A stretch of DNA of 8,872 nt from NCBI GenBank assembly GCA_034211175.1, contig JAXHUH010000314.1:1-8872 (forward strand). The letters are read 5' to 3'. A model generated the notes under the pieces. It was not told the DNA's origin. It saw only the letters and a program-made list of their open reading frames with translations, and searched no databases. Below are positions 1 through 6,852 of the stretch, piece after piece. Source of the DNA: JAXHUH01 sp034211175 (lineage in GTDB: Bacteria; Actinomycetota; Acidimicrobiia; Acidimicrobiales; CAIXPF01). The stretch's first letter is position 1; every line of letters starts with the position of its first letter. The translations under genes were made by a program, and so were the position numbers.

Positions 1-1617
1 CCGGAGCCGGAGCAGGCCGAGGCACCCGACGCCGCGGCGTCGGACACCGCCCCGGCCGCCGAGACCGAGGTCGACGCCGCGTCCGAGAGCGACGCGGACG
101 AGGCCCACGAGGCCGATGCCGTCCACGATGTCGCGGTCGTGGGCGAGGTCGACGGCGATGACGACGGCGCCGTGGACGACATCGACGGTGGGGACGGCGC
201 CGACGAGGCCCACGTCGATCACGAGGTCGCCGTGGTCGATGAGGTCGACGAGGTCGACGAAGTCGACGGTGGCCATGGAACCGTCGCCGATCACCGGCCC
301 GATGACGGTGGTGACGCCCTCGGCGCCGCTGACGGCGACGATCCCTTCGAGACCGGCGACCCCTTCGAGACCGGCGACGGCGAACCCGACGACCGGGAGC
401 TCGACGAGGTCCTCGACGAGGTTGGCCCCGACGACTCGGTTCTCGACGACGACTCGGATCCGGACGACGACGCGGGTCTCGACGACGCCTCGGGCGAGGG
501 CGACCGGGAGACGGACGCAGGCGGGGACGGCGGGGACGGTGGGGGCCAGGCCGACGGCGGACGGGTGTCCGAGCTGTTCGCCCGCCTGCGGGCGGCGCAC
601 CTCGCGGCCGAGGAGCGCACGGTCGCCGTCCCGGCGGAGACCGGCACCGATCCCGACGCCCATCCCGCCAACGGCCACCACGAGCCGCCCGCCGGGAGCA
701 ACGGGGCCGCGGCCGACGTCGCCGGTGCCACCATCGAGCCGGCCACGGCGGATGCACCCGATGCCACAGATGCCGACGATCACGATGCCGCTCCCGATGC
801 GGACCACGGAGCGGCCCGGGAGGACCACGAGCCGGCACCGGGCATCGACCACGCCGCCGATGCCGCCCCGTTCGCCGACGGGGGCAGCACCAACACAGAC
901 GCAGACGTGGAGCCCGACGCCGACGGCGGCCCGGCCGGGACGTCATCGGGGCGCCAGGAGGAGGGTGGCGGTGCGTCGGCCTCCGATCGGGCCCTGCTGA
1001 GCCGGCGGGACGCCCTGGTCGCCGGGGTGACCCGCGACCTCGGTCGCCGCCTCAAGCGGTCGCTCGCCGACGACCAGAACGAGCTGCTCGAGATGTTGCG
1101 TGAGGCGGCACCGGGCGACGCCGAGATCGACGGAGCGGCGCGCCGCAGCCGGGTCGCCGCGGCCGTCTCCGCCGAGCTGGCCGGCGCGGCCGAGCTCGGC
1201 CGCGGCTTCGACGGCGCCTCACCGGATGGGGACGGGCCCGACGTCGCCGAGCTGGCCGACGAGCTGGCGGACGCCCTCCTCGGGCCACTCGACGCCGCGA
1301 TCTCCGAGGCCATCGTGGCCGCCGGCGAGGACGAGCGAGAGCTCTCGGAGCAGGTCCGCTCCGCGTACCGCGAGGCACGTTCGGCACGGGTCGAGGCGCT
1401 CGCCGGGCACTACGTCCTCACGGCGTTTGCGCAGGGGGGACTCGCGTCGATCGGCGAGGGCACCCCCGTGCGCTGGGTCGCCGACCGGTGCAGCCCCGAC
1501 TGCGAGGACAACGTGCTCGCAGGGCCCGTTCCCGCAGGTCAAGCGTTCCCAACCGGGCACCGATTTCCCCCTGCGCACACCGGGTGCCGATGCCTGGTAG
1601 TCGCAGTGGACAACTAG
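1..1617 (+). CDS. C-terminal part of a large acidic protein with Mu gpF-like Cys/His tail (5' end outside window)
   Basis: The frame is open from the first base to the TAG at 1615-1617 (538 residues visible), so the true start lies upstream; the GTG at 139 is only an internal candidate. Visible residues 1 to about 180 are extremely rich in Asp, Glu, Gly and Ala and look disordered. A short helical motif follows (SELFARLRAAH, about 190-200), then a second acidic, His-containing linker. Residues about 335-480 look helical, including LGRRLKRSLADDQNELLEML near 347-366. The last 45 residues hold Cys497, Cys501, His526, Cys529 and Cys531 in the pattern DRCSPDCEDN...FPPAHTGCRC. That resembles the end of phage Mu gpF-like/SPP1 gp7-like head-morphogenesis domains (PF04233). 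From memory, similar tails occur in actinobacterial chromosomal proteins, some annotated as DivIVA-domain proteins; the missing N-terminus could carry such a domain, but this cannot be seen here. Function is unknown. That it is a real gene is strongly supported by consistent codon bias and by the Cys-rich end. Confidence 0.8.
   Translation, partial: PEPEQAEAPDAAASDTAPAAETEVDAASESDADEAHEADAVHDVAVVGEVDGDDDGAVDDIDGGDGADEAHVDHEVAVVDEVDEVDEVDGGHGTVADHRPDDGGDALGAADGDDPFETGDPFETGDGEPDDRELDEVLDEVGPDDSVLDDDSDPDDDAGLDDASGEGDRETDAGGDGGDGGGQADGGRVSELFARLRAAHLAAEERTVAVPAETGTDPDAHPANGHHEPPAGSNGAAADVAGATIEPATADAPDATDADDHDAAPDADHGAAREDHEPAPGIDHAADAAPFADGGSTNTDADVEPDADGGPAGTSSGRQEEGGGASASDRALLSRRDALVAGVTRDLGRRLKRSLADDQNELLEMLREAAPGDAEIDGAARRSRVAAAVSAELAGAAELGRGFDGASPDGDGPDVAELADELADALLGPLDAAISEAIVAAGEDERELSEQVRSAYREARSARVEALAGHYVLTAFAQGGLASIGEGTPVRWVADRCSPDCEDNVLAGPVPAGQAFPTGHRFPPAHTGCRCLVVAVDN
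235..267 (+). repeat. 9-bp tandem repeat encoding (Val)-Asp-Glu-Val-Asp units
   Basis: GAGGTCGAC occurs twice in tandem (241-249, 250-258), followed by a one-base variant GAAGTCGAC (259-267). It is preceded by a degenerate copy at 235-240. The repeat is in frame and encodes DEV-type units in the acidic linker of the first gene. It is probably replication-slippage variation in a disordered segment. Confidence 0.75.
343..378 (+). repeat. Perfect 18-bp tandem duplication (PFETGD x2)
   Basis: CCCTTCGAGACCGGCGAC at 343-360 is repeated exactly at 361-378. The unit is a multiple of three, so the frame is kept and the protein reads PFETGDPFETGD. Identity at silent positions suggests a recent duplication. 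Confidence 0.9.
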
Positions 1618-1627
1618 GCTCGGGCCC
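1615..1627 (+). promoter_or_regulatory. Putative leaderless promoter -10 for the UPF0182 gene, overlapping the upstream stop codon
   Basis: TAGGCT at 1615-1620 fits the actinobacterial TAnnnT -10 consensus. Seven bases separate it from the ATG at 1628, which puts the expected transcription start on or next to the A of the start codon. No Shine-Dalgarno sequence precedes that ATG, as expected for a leaderless mRNA. The first three bases are the TAG stop of the upstream gene. No convincing -35 hexamer is visible near 1592-1597. This is inferred from spacing only. Confidence 0.45.
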
Positions 1628-4600
1628 ATGCGAGCCTCCAATGACGCGCCGCGCGCGCGTCGCCGGCGCCTCTCGAACCGCGGGCGGATAATCATCGCGA
1701 TCGCCTTCGTGGCGGCGTTCGTCTTGTTCGCCTCCCTCCAGGGGATCGCCCGCTTCTACACCGACTACCTCTGGTTCGACTCGCTCGGGCTGTCGTCGGT
1801 GTGGCGCAGCGTGCTCGGTGCCCGCGTGGTCCTCGGCTTGCTGTTCACGGCGATCTTCTTCGTGCTGGCGTGGGTCAACCTGTTCATCGCCGACCGGTTG
1901 GCTCCCCGGTTCCGGCCCGCGGGCCCCGAGGAGGAGCTGCTCGAGCGCTACCACGAGGTCGTCGGCGCCCGCACCGGGCTGGTCCGGGCCGCGGTGGCGC
2001 TCGTGTTCGCGGTCATCGCCGGTGCCGGGGTCTCCCAGCGGTGGGAGAGCTGGATCCTCTTCACCAACCGCGTCGACTTCGGCGAGGAGGACGCCCTCTT
2101 CGGGGTCGACATCGGCTTCTACGTCTTCCAGCTCCCGTTCCTCGGCTTCCTGGTGAGCTGGCTGTTCGCCGCGTTCGTGATCATCCTGATCATCACGGCC
2201 GTCGCCCACTACCTGAACGGCGGCATCCGGCTGCAGGCGAGCGGCCAGCGGGTCACCCCCCAGGTGAAGGCCCACCTCTCGGTGCTGCTCGGGGTGCTCG
2301 CCCTGGTCAACGCCGGTGGGTACTGGCTCGATCGCTACGAGCTCACGCTGTCCACCCGGGGCACGGTCGACGGCGCCACCTACACCGACGTGAACGCCCA
2401 GCTCCCGGCGATCAACCTGCTGCTGCTGATCTCGCTGTTCGCGTTCGGCCTGTTCATCTACAACATCCTCCGCAAGGGCTGGGTCCTGCCCGTGCTCGCG
2501 GTCGGGCTGTGGGCGTTCGTCGCCATCGTCGCCGGCTCGGCGTACCCGGCGTTCATCCAGCGGTTCCGGGTCGAGCCGAACGAGTCGACCCGCGAGCTCG
2601 AGTACATCGACCGCAACATCGCCGCCACCCGGGCGGCGTACGCCGTCGGCGGCATCGATCCGGCCAACTTCGCCGCCAACGAGGACCTCACCGCCGAGGA
2701 CCTGATCGACAACGAGGAGACGATCCGCAACATCCGGCTCCTCGACCCGTCACTGGTCAACGACACCTACCAGCGCCTCCAGGCCGAGCGGGGCTTCTAC
2801 CAGTTCCCGGGTGATCTCGACGTCGACCGCTACGAGATCGACGGCCAGACCACCCAGGTCGTGCTCGCGGCCCGCGAGCTGAACACCGGCGGCATCGAGT
2901 CGCCGTCGTGGGAGAACCAGCGGCTCACCTACACCCACGGTTACGGCGTCGCGCTCGCCGCGGCCAACGCGGTCGCCGCCGGCCGACCCGACTTCCTCGT
3001 CGGCGGTGTGCCGATCGCCCAGGACCCGACGATCGAGGACTCGCCGGAGTTCGAGCTCTCGAGCCCGCAGCTGTACTTCAGCGAGGGCCTCGACGGGTAC
3101 GCGATCGTCAACACCGAGCGCGAGGAGCTCGACTACCTCGACTCCGACGGCACCAACGTGTTCACCAGCTTCACCCACGAGGGCGGGGTGAGCATCGGCA
3201 GCCTCGTGCGCCAGGTCGCGTTCGCGCTCCGCTTCGGCGACATCGACCCGCTGATCAGCGCCAACATCGGCTCCGAGTCGCGGGTCATGTACATCCGCTC
3301 GATCCGCGACCGGGTGGAGACGGTGGCGCCGTTCCTCCACTACGACAGCGACCCGTACCCGGTCATCCACGACGGCCGGATCGTGTACATGATGGATGCG
3401 TACACGACGAGCGACAACTACCCGTACTCGCAGGGCGCCATCAACGAGGACCTCCCGTCGGGGAGCGGGCTGAACCACTCGTTCAACTACGTGCGCAACT
3501 CGGTGAAGGTCGTGGTCGACGGCTTCGACGGCGACATCGACATGTACCTCGTCGAGGACCAGTCGGGCGACGTCGACCCGATCGCCCAGGCGTACGCCAA
3601 CGCCTTCCCCGACCTGTTCTCGGAGTGGGACGAGCTGCCCGAGGGGCTGCGCGACCACATCCGCTACCCCGAGGACCTGTTCCGGGTCCAGACGAACATG
3701 TGGGGCTCGTACCACATCGACGACGCGGTCGACTTCTACCAGCAGACCGCAGCGTGGGCGGTCGCCCAGGACCCGGGCACCGGCGTGGCCACGGCGATCA
3801 CCCAGACCACCGCGCCGGACGGGACGCCGGCCGGCACCCGTGAGCGTCGGATCGACCCGCAGTACCTCCTGATGCGGCTGCCGGAGGAGAGCGAGGAGAG
3901 CTTCCTGCTGCTCCGGTCGTTCGTGCCAGAGTCGGGCAACGACCAGCTGAAGGAGCTGACCGCCTTCATGGTCGCGAAGAGCGACTGGGAGGAGTACGGA
4001 CAGCTCCAGGTGTACGAGGTCCCGTCGACCGGGGTCGACGGCCCGGCGCTCGTCGCGTCCGAGATCGAGTCCAACACCGAGATCGCCCAGGAGATCACCC
4101 TGCTCGACCAGCAGGGCTCGCAGGTCCGACGGGGCAACCTGCTCCTCATCCCCATCGAGGAGTCGATCCTCTGGGTGCGCCCGCTGTACGTCGAGGCGTC
4201 CAACCAGACGGCGGTCCCCGAGCTCGAGAAGGTCATCGCCGTCTTCGGCGACGAGATCGTCATGGAGGACACGCTCGAGCAGGCGCTCCAGGAGATCTTC
4301 GGCGAGGCCCCCGAGACCCTCGAGGACCCGGACGCCGCGCCGTCCGGTGAGGAGGAGGGCAGCGACGTCCCGCTACCCGACACCGGGTCCGACGACGAGG
4401 ACGAGGACGACGAGGACACCCCGCCGACGACGTCGGAGACGGGCGAGACGACCCCGACCACCGAGGGCGGGACCCCGGGTGTGGGCAGCGTGCCGGCCGA
4501 CTCGACCGACGTGAACGAGCTGGTCGCCGACGCCCAGGCGCTGTTCGACGCCGCCGACGACGCCCTCGCCGACGGGAACCTGGCCGAGTACGCCGAGCTG

Positions 4601-4681
4601 GTCGATGCGGCCCGGGATCGCCTGCGCCAGATCGAGGAGAACCTGCCGGAGGACGAGGAACAGGCCAGCGCCGGGTCGTGA
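1628..4681 (+). CDS. UPF0182 family membrane protein
   Basis: A 1017-residue protein of the UPF0182 family (PF03699/COG1615). Its biochemical role is not known to me. After a basic N-terminus (RRRRLSNRGR) there are seven hydrophobic segments at about 20-42, 64-86, 117-136, 169-193, 213-230, 260-280 and 286-306. With the N-terminus inside, this puts the remaining ~700 residues outside the membrane. Family landmarks are an IDRNIAATRAAY stretch (327-338), WENQRLTYTHGYG (428-440), NYVRNSVKVVVD near 620 and RYPEDLFRVQ near 679. A very acidic, Thr/Pro-rich linker (about 898-958) precedes a final helical segment (about 960-1010) that recurs at the end of actinobacterial members. Length is normal for the family and nothing looks broken. 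The ATG at 1628 starts 10 bases after the preceding stop; it has no Shine-Dalgarno but a well-placed -10 box. The preceding gene is on the same strand, so read-through is also possible. Confidence 0.95.
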   Translation: MRASNDAPRARRRRLSNRGRIIIAIAFVAAFVLFASLQGIARFYTDYLWFDSLGLSSVWRSVLGARVVLGLLFTAIFFVLAWVNLFIADRLAPRFRPAGPEEELLERYHEVVGARTGLVRAAVALVFAVIAGAGVSQRWESWILFTNRVDFGEEDALFGVDIGFYVFQLPFLGFLVSWLFAAFVIILIITAVAHYLNGGIRLQASGQRVTPQVKAHLSVLLGVLALVNAGGYWLDRYELTLSTRGTVDGATYTDVNAQLPAINLLLLISLFAFGLFIYNILRKGWVLPVLAVGLWAFVAIVAGSAYPAFIQRFRVEPNESTRELEYIDRNIAATRAAYAVGGIDPANFAANEDLTAEDLIDNEETIRNIRLLDPSLVNDTYQRLQAERGFYQFPGDLDVDRYEIDGQTTQVVLAARELNTGGIESPSWENQRLTYTHGYGVALAAANAVAAGRPDFLVGGVPIAQDPTIEDSPEFELSSPQLYFSEGLDGYAIVNTEREELDYLDSDGTNVFTSFTHEGGVSIGSLVRQVAFALRFGDIDPLISANIGSESRVMYIRSIRDRVETVAPFLHYDSDPYPVIHDGRIVYMMDAYTTSDNYPYSQGAINEDLPSGSGLNHSFNYVRNSVKVVVDGFDGDIDMYLVEDQSGDVDPIAQAYANAFPDLFSEWDELPEGLRDHIRYPEDLFRVQTNMWGSYHIDDAVDFYQQTAAWAVAQDPGTGVATAITQTTAPDGTPAGTRERRIDPQYLLMRLPEESEESFLLLRSFVPESGNDQLKELTAFMVAKSDWEEYGQLQVYEVPSTGVDGPALVASEIESNTEIAQEITLLDQQGSQVRRGNLLLIPIEESILWVRPLYVEASNQTAVPELEKVIAVFGDEIVMEDTLEQALQEIFGEAPETLEDPDAAPSGEEEGSDVPLPDTGSDDEDEDDEDTPPTTSETGETTPTTEGGTPGVGSVPADSTDVNELVADAQALFDAADDALADGNLAEYAELVDAARDRLRQIEENLPEDEEQASAGS

Positions 4682-4688
4682 CCCGGGC

Positions 4689-4713
4689 GATGCCGGCGGC
4701 TACCGTCGGCATC
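4689..4713 (+). terminator. Strong hairpin between the UPF0182 and hydrolase genes (terminator or attenuator candidate)
   Basis: GATGCCGGCGG (4689-4699) pairs with CCGTCGGCATC (4703-4713) around a CTA loop. That is an 11-bp stem with a single G-U wobble. It begins eight bases after the UPF0182 stop codon and ends 14 bases before the GGAGG of the next gene. No U-run follows, so it is not a classic intrinsic terminator. It could terminate, stabilise the 3' end of the UPF0182 message, or attenuate hydrolase expression. Confidence 0.5.
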
Positions 4714-4727
4714 GTCACCGGACGCTT

Positions 4728-4732
4728 GGAGG
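4728..4732 (+). promoter_or_regulatory. Shine-Dalgarno site that sets the hydrolase start
   Basis: GGAGG at 4728-4732 lies six bases before the GTG at 4739. The alternative in-frame TTG at 4733 touches the GGAGG directly and could not be used efficiently. GTG 4739 is therefore chosen as the start. Confidence 0.75.
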
Positions 4733-4738
4733 TTGGGC

Positions 4739-5554
4739 GTGCCGACAGTCGCTCGGGACGGCGTCTCGATCCACTTCGAGGACGAGGGCACCGGGCCCGT
4801 CGTGGTGCTGCTCCACGGCATCGCCTTCGCCGGTGACCTGTGGTCGGCCATCGTCGGTCCCGTCGTCGAGGCGGGTTGGCGGGCGGTGACCATCGACCTC
4901 CGGGGCCACGGCGCGTCCGGTCCGTCCGCGGAGCCGTTCGATCTCGACGACGTCGTCGACGACGTCGAGGCGGTGCTCGACTCCCTCGGCGTCGACGAGG
5001 CGGTGTGCGTCGGCAACTGCGCCGGCGGCCACGTGGCGCTGCGGTTCGCGCTCGCGGCCCGCACCCGGGTCCGGGGGCTCGTGCTGTCGGCGACGACGGC
5101 CCAGGCGATGGACACGGTCAAGCGCCTGAAGTACCAGGCGATGATGCTGGGTGTGCGCCTGGCCGGGGCGAAGGCCCTGGTCGGCCAGCTCAAGCCGCTG
5201 TTCTTCGGGCCGGGCACGCTGGCCGAGCGCCACGAGCTCGTCGACCGGTGGGCGGGCCGGTGGATCGAGGCCCACGTGGCGTCGATGAACGAGTGGGTGA
5301 CCGCCATCGGCGCCCGCCGCGACCTGCGCCATCGTCTCGGAGAGGTGAGTGCGCCGACGCTCGTGCTGGTCGGCGACGCCGACGCCGCCCTGCCGGCGAC
5401 CCCGCACTCGGACATGCTCGCCGCCCGGATCCACGGCGCCCGCTACGAGATCCTCACCGGCGGGATCGGCCACGAGCCCCCGCTCGAGGACCCCGAGACC
5501 TTCACCAAGCACCTCCTGGAGTTCCTCGGTCCGTTGCACCGCGACCACGGGTGA
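4739..5554 (+). CDS. Alpha/beta-fold hydrolase with a Cys nucleophile
   Basis: A 271-residue cytoplasmic alpha/beta hydrolase of usual family length, with no signal peptide. The oxyanion-hole segment is LLHGIAF (24-30) and the conserved strand-4 segment is DLRGHGASG (53-61). The nucleophile elbow reads VGNCAGG (91-97), placing Cys94 where most relatives have Ser. The acid is Asp215 (or Asp213) in GDADAALP, and the base is His245 in GIGHEPPLEDPETF, so a Cys-Asp-His triad is complete. Cys nucleophiles are known in dienelactone hydrolases and in the GxCxG box of PHA synthases, but overall the protein looks like a generic small esterase/lactonase-type member. The substrate cannot be told. Residues about 120-185 form the cap region. 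The gene follows UPF0182 by 57 bases with a hairpin between, and faces the solute-binding-protein gene head-on with 29 bases between the stops. Confidence 0.92.
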   Translation: MPTVARDGVSIHFEDEGTGPVVVLLHGIAFAGDLWSAIVGPVVEAGWRAVTIDLRGHGASGPSAEPFDLDDVVDDVEAVLDSLGVDEAVCVGNCAGGHVALRFALAARTRVRGLVLSATTAQAMDTVKRLKYQAMMLGVRLAGAKALVGQLKPLFFGPGTLAERHELVDRWAGRWIEAHVASMNEWVTAIGARRDLRHRLGEVSAPTLVLVGDADAALPATPHSDMLAARIHGARYEILTGGIGHEPPLEDPETFTKHLLEFLGPLHRDHG

Positions 5555-5555
5555 T

Positions 5556-5569
5556 GCCCGGCCGGGGGC
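5556..5569. terminator. Weak GC hairpin between convergent genes
   Basis: The 29-base gap between the two convergent stop codons contains the palindrome CCCGGCCGGG (5557-5566); GCCC 5556-5559 can also pair with GGGC 5566-5569. It could end transcription from both sides. There is no U-run, and such palindromes arise easily in DNA this GC-rich. Confidence 0.25.
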
Positions 5570-5583
5570 GCGGCGCGCGCGGG

Positions 5584-6852
5584 TCAGCGGGCGGTGGCGG
5601 CGCGGGCGTCGTCGAGCTGGGTGAGGACGGTGTCCGTGTCGACGAGCCCGCTCGCCCACTCGGCGCCGATGGTCCAGAAGGCCCCGGTGCCGAAGTCGGG
5701 CTCCATCTGGTCGCTGCCGTCGACCCGCAGCACCTCGGCGCCCTCGATGAGGTCGGCGAAGCGCCGGTCGGTCTCCGTGTAGTACCCCGGTTCGGCGGCG
5801 AACGGCCCGATGTAACCGCCGGCCGCAGCCCAGGACGCGCCGCCGTCCGGCGTGGCGAGGTAGCGCAGGAGCTGCTGGGCGCCCTCGTCCGCCGTCATGG
5901 GCACGGCCAGGTTCATCCCGATGAGCAACGGCGGCTCGGACCCGGCATCGATGCCCGGGAGCACGAAGACGTCGACGTCACCCTCCGGCCCGACCGTGGT
6001 CCCCGCCGGCAGCCAGTCCTCGGTGAAGCTGGCGTTGCGGTGCAGGAGGCACGCCGGGGGGTCGTCGAGCATCGGCAGGATCGCTTCGTCGACCTGGGTC
6101 TGGACGACGCCGAGCTGGTTGCCGAGCACGTTGCCGCGCTCGAGGAGCAGCTGGGCGGCGTGGTCGAAGGCCGCCGAGATGCCGGGAGTGGAGAACCCGA
6201 GATCGCCGGCGACCCAACGGTCGAACGCCTCCGGGCCGGCGAGGCGCAGCACGAGGTCCTCGATCCAGTCGGTGACGACCCAGCCGGTCGCCCCGAAGGC
6301 CTCGATGCCGAAGCACCACGGGGCGAGGCCCTCCCCGCTGATCTCGCGGGTGAGCTCGTTCAGCTCCTCCAGCGTCGTCGGCACGTCCCACCCGGCTTCT
6401 GCGAACGCGGCGGGCGGGTACCACACGAGGCTCTTGACGCTGAGCCGGTACGGCACACCGACGAGCGCGCCGTCGATCTCGCCGAGCTCGCGCGCCTGGG
6501 GGAGCAGCGACGCGGAGACGGCCTCGGAGGTCGTGTCGGTCAGCTCGGCGAGCGCGCCGAGGTCCCGCAGCTCGCGCACGACGCCCGGCTGGGGGACCAG
6601 GGCGACGTCGGGGGACTTCCCGTCGTTGACCCGGCGGCGCAGCTCGCCGGCGAGGTCGGCCGACCCGACGTAGCGGACGTCGATGCCGGTTGCGTCCTCG
6701 AACGGCGCGACGGACGCGGCGAAGCGGTCGGCGGCGTCACCCCGGAACGGCCCGAACACGTGGAGCGTGCTCGGGCTGACCTCGGCTCCGGGCGTGGAAC
6801 ACGCGCCGACGAGGGCCAGCGCCGCGATCAGGAGGGGTGCGAGCCGCCTCAC
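5584..6852 (-). CDS. AglE-like sugar ABC-type substrate-binding lipoprotein (orphan)
   Basis: A 422-residue extracellular solute-binding protein of family 1. The start is the GTG at 6852, which overlaps the TGA of the upstream DUF389 gene as GTGA. The N-terminus is RR followed by a hydrophobic run and the lipobox LVGAC, so Cys18 should be lipidated and the protein anchored on the outer face of the membrane. Family features are SPDVALVPQPG (80-90), the WYPPAAFAEAGWDVPTTLEEL region (144-164), PWCFGIE...TGWVVTDWIED (178-199), PPACLLHRNASF (265-276) and SDQMEPDFGTGAFW (380-393). Cys180 and Cys268 lie in the two motifs where alpha-glucoside-binding (AglE-type) relatives, as I recall them, also carry Cys. 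A sugar ligand is likely by family, but the exact ligand is unknown. No permease or ATPase gene follows: the next gene is convergent. No Shine-Dalgarno is visible, so translation probably depends on coupling to DUF389. Confidence 0.93.
   Translation of the reverse strand: MRRLAPLLIAALALVGACSTPGAEVSPSTLHVFGPFRGDAADRFAASVAPFEDATGIDVRYVGSADLAGELRRRVNDGKSPDVALVPQPGVVRELRDLGALAELTDTTSEAVSASLLPQARELGEIDGALVGVPYRLSVKSLVWYPPAAFAEAGWDVPTTLEELNELTREISGEGLAPWCFGIEAFGATGWVVTDWIEDLVLRLAGPEAFDRWVAGDLGFSTPGISAAFDHAAQLLLERGNVLGNQLGVVQTQVDEAILPMLDDPPACLLHRNASFTEDWLPAGTTVGPEGDVDVFVLPGIDAGSEPPLLIGMNLAVPMTADEGAQQLLRYLATPDGGASWAAAGGYIGPFAAEPGYYTETDRRFADLIEGAEVLRVDGSDQMEPDFGTGAFWTIGAEWASGLVDTDTVLTQLDDARAATAR
6849..6852 (-). 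promoter_or_regulatory. GTGA start/stop overlap (translational coupling)
   Basis: On the minus strand the last codons of the DUF389 gene read AGC GCG CGG TGA. The GTG inside GGTGA opens the lipoprotein frame. The four-base overlap, with no purine-rich ribosome site before it, points to termination-reinitiation. Confidence 0.8.

Noticed and set aside
241..378. Short repeats considered as a CRISPR-like array
   Set aside because: The repeats are in frame, directly tandem and spacer-less, within a coding sequence.
139..1617. Treating the first gene as complete from GTG 139
   Set aside because: The same frame is open to the window edge with the same acidic composition, and no ribosome site precedes 139, so the gene is more likely truncated by the window.
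4733..4735. TTG start for the hydrolase
   Set aside because: It directly abuts the GGAGG ribosome site; GTG 4739 has a proper six-base spacing.
3736..5415. 559-residue minus-strand open frame antisense to UPF0182 and the hydrolase
   Set aside because: It is Ser/Arg-rich shadow coding opposite genes with clear family motifs; no ribosome site or domain is seen.
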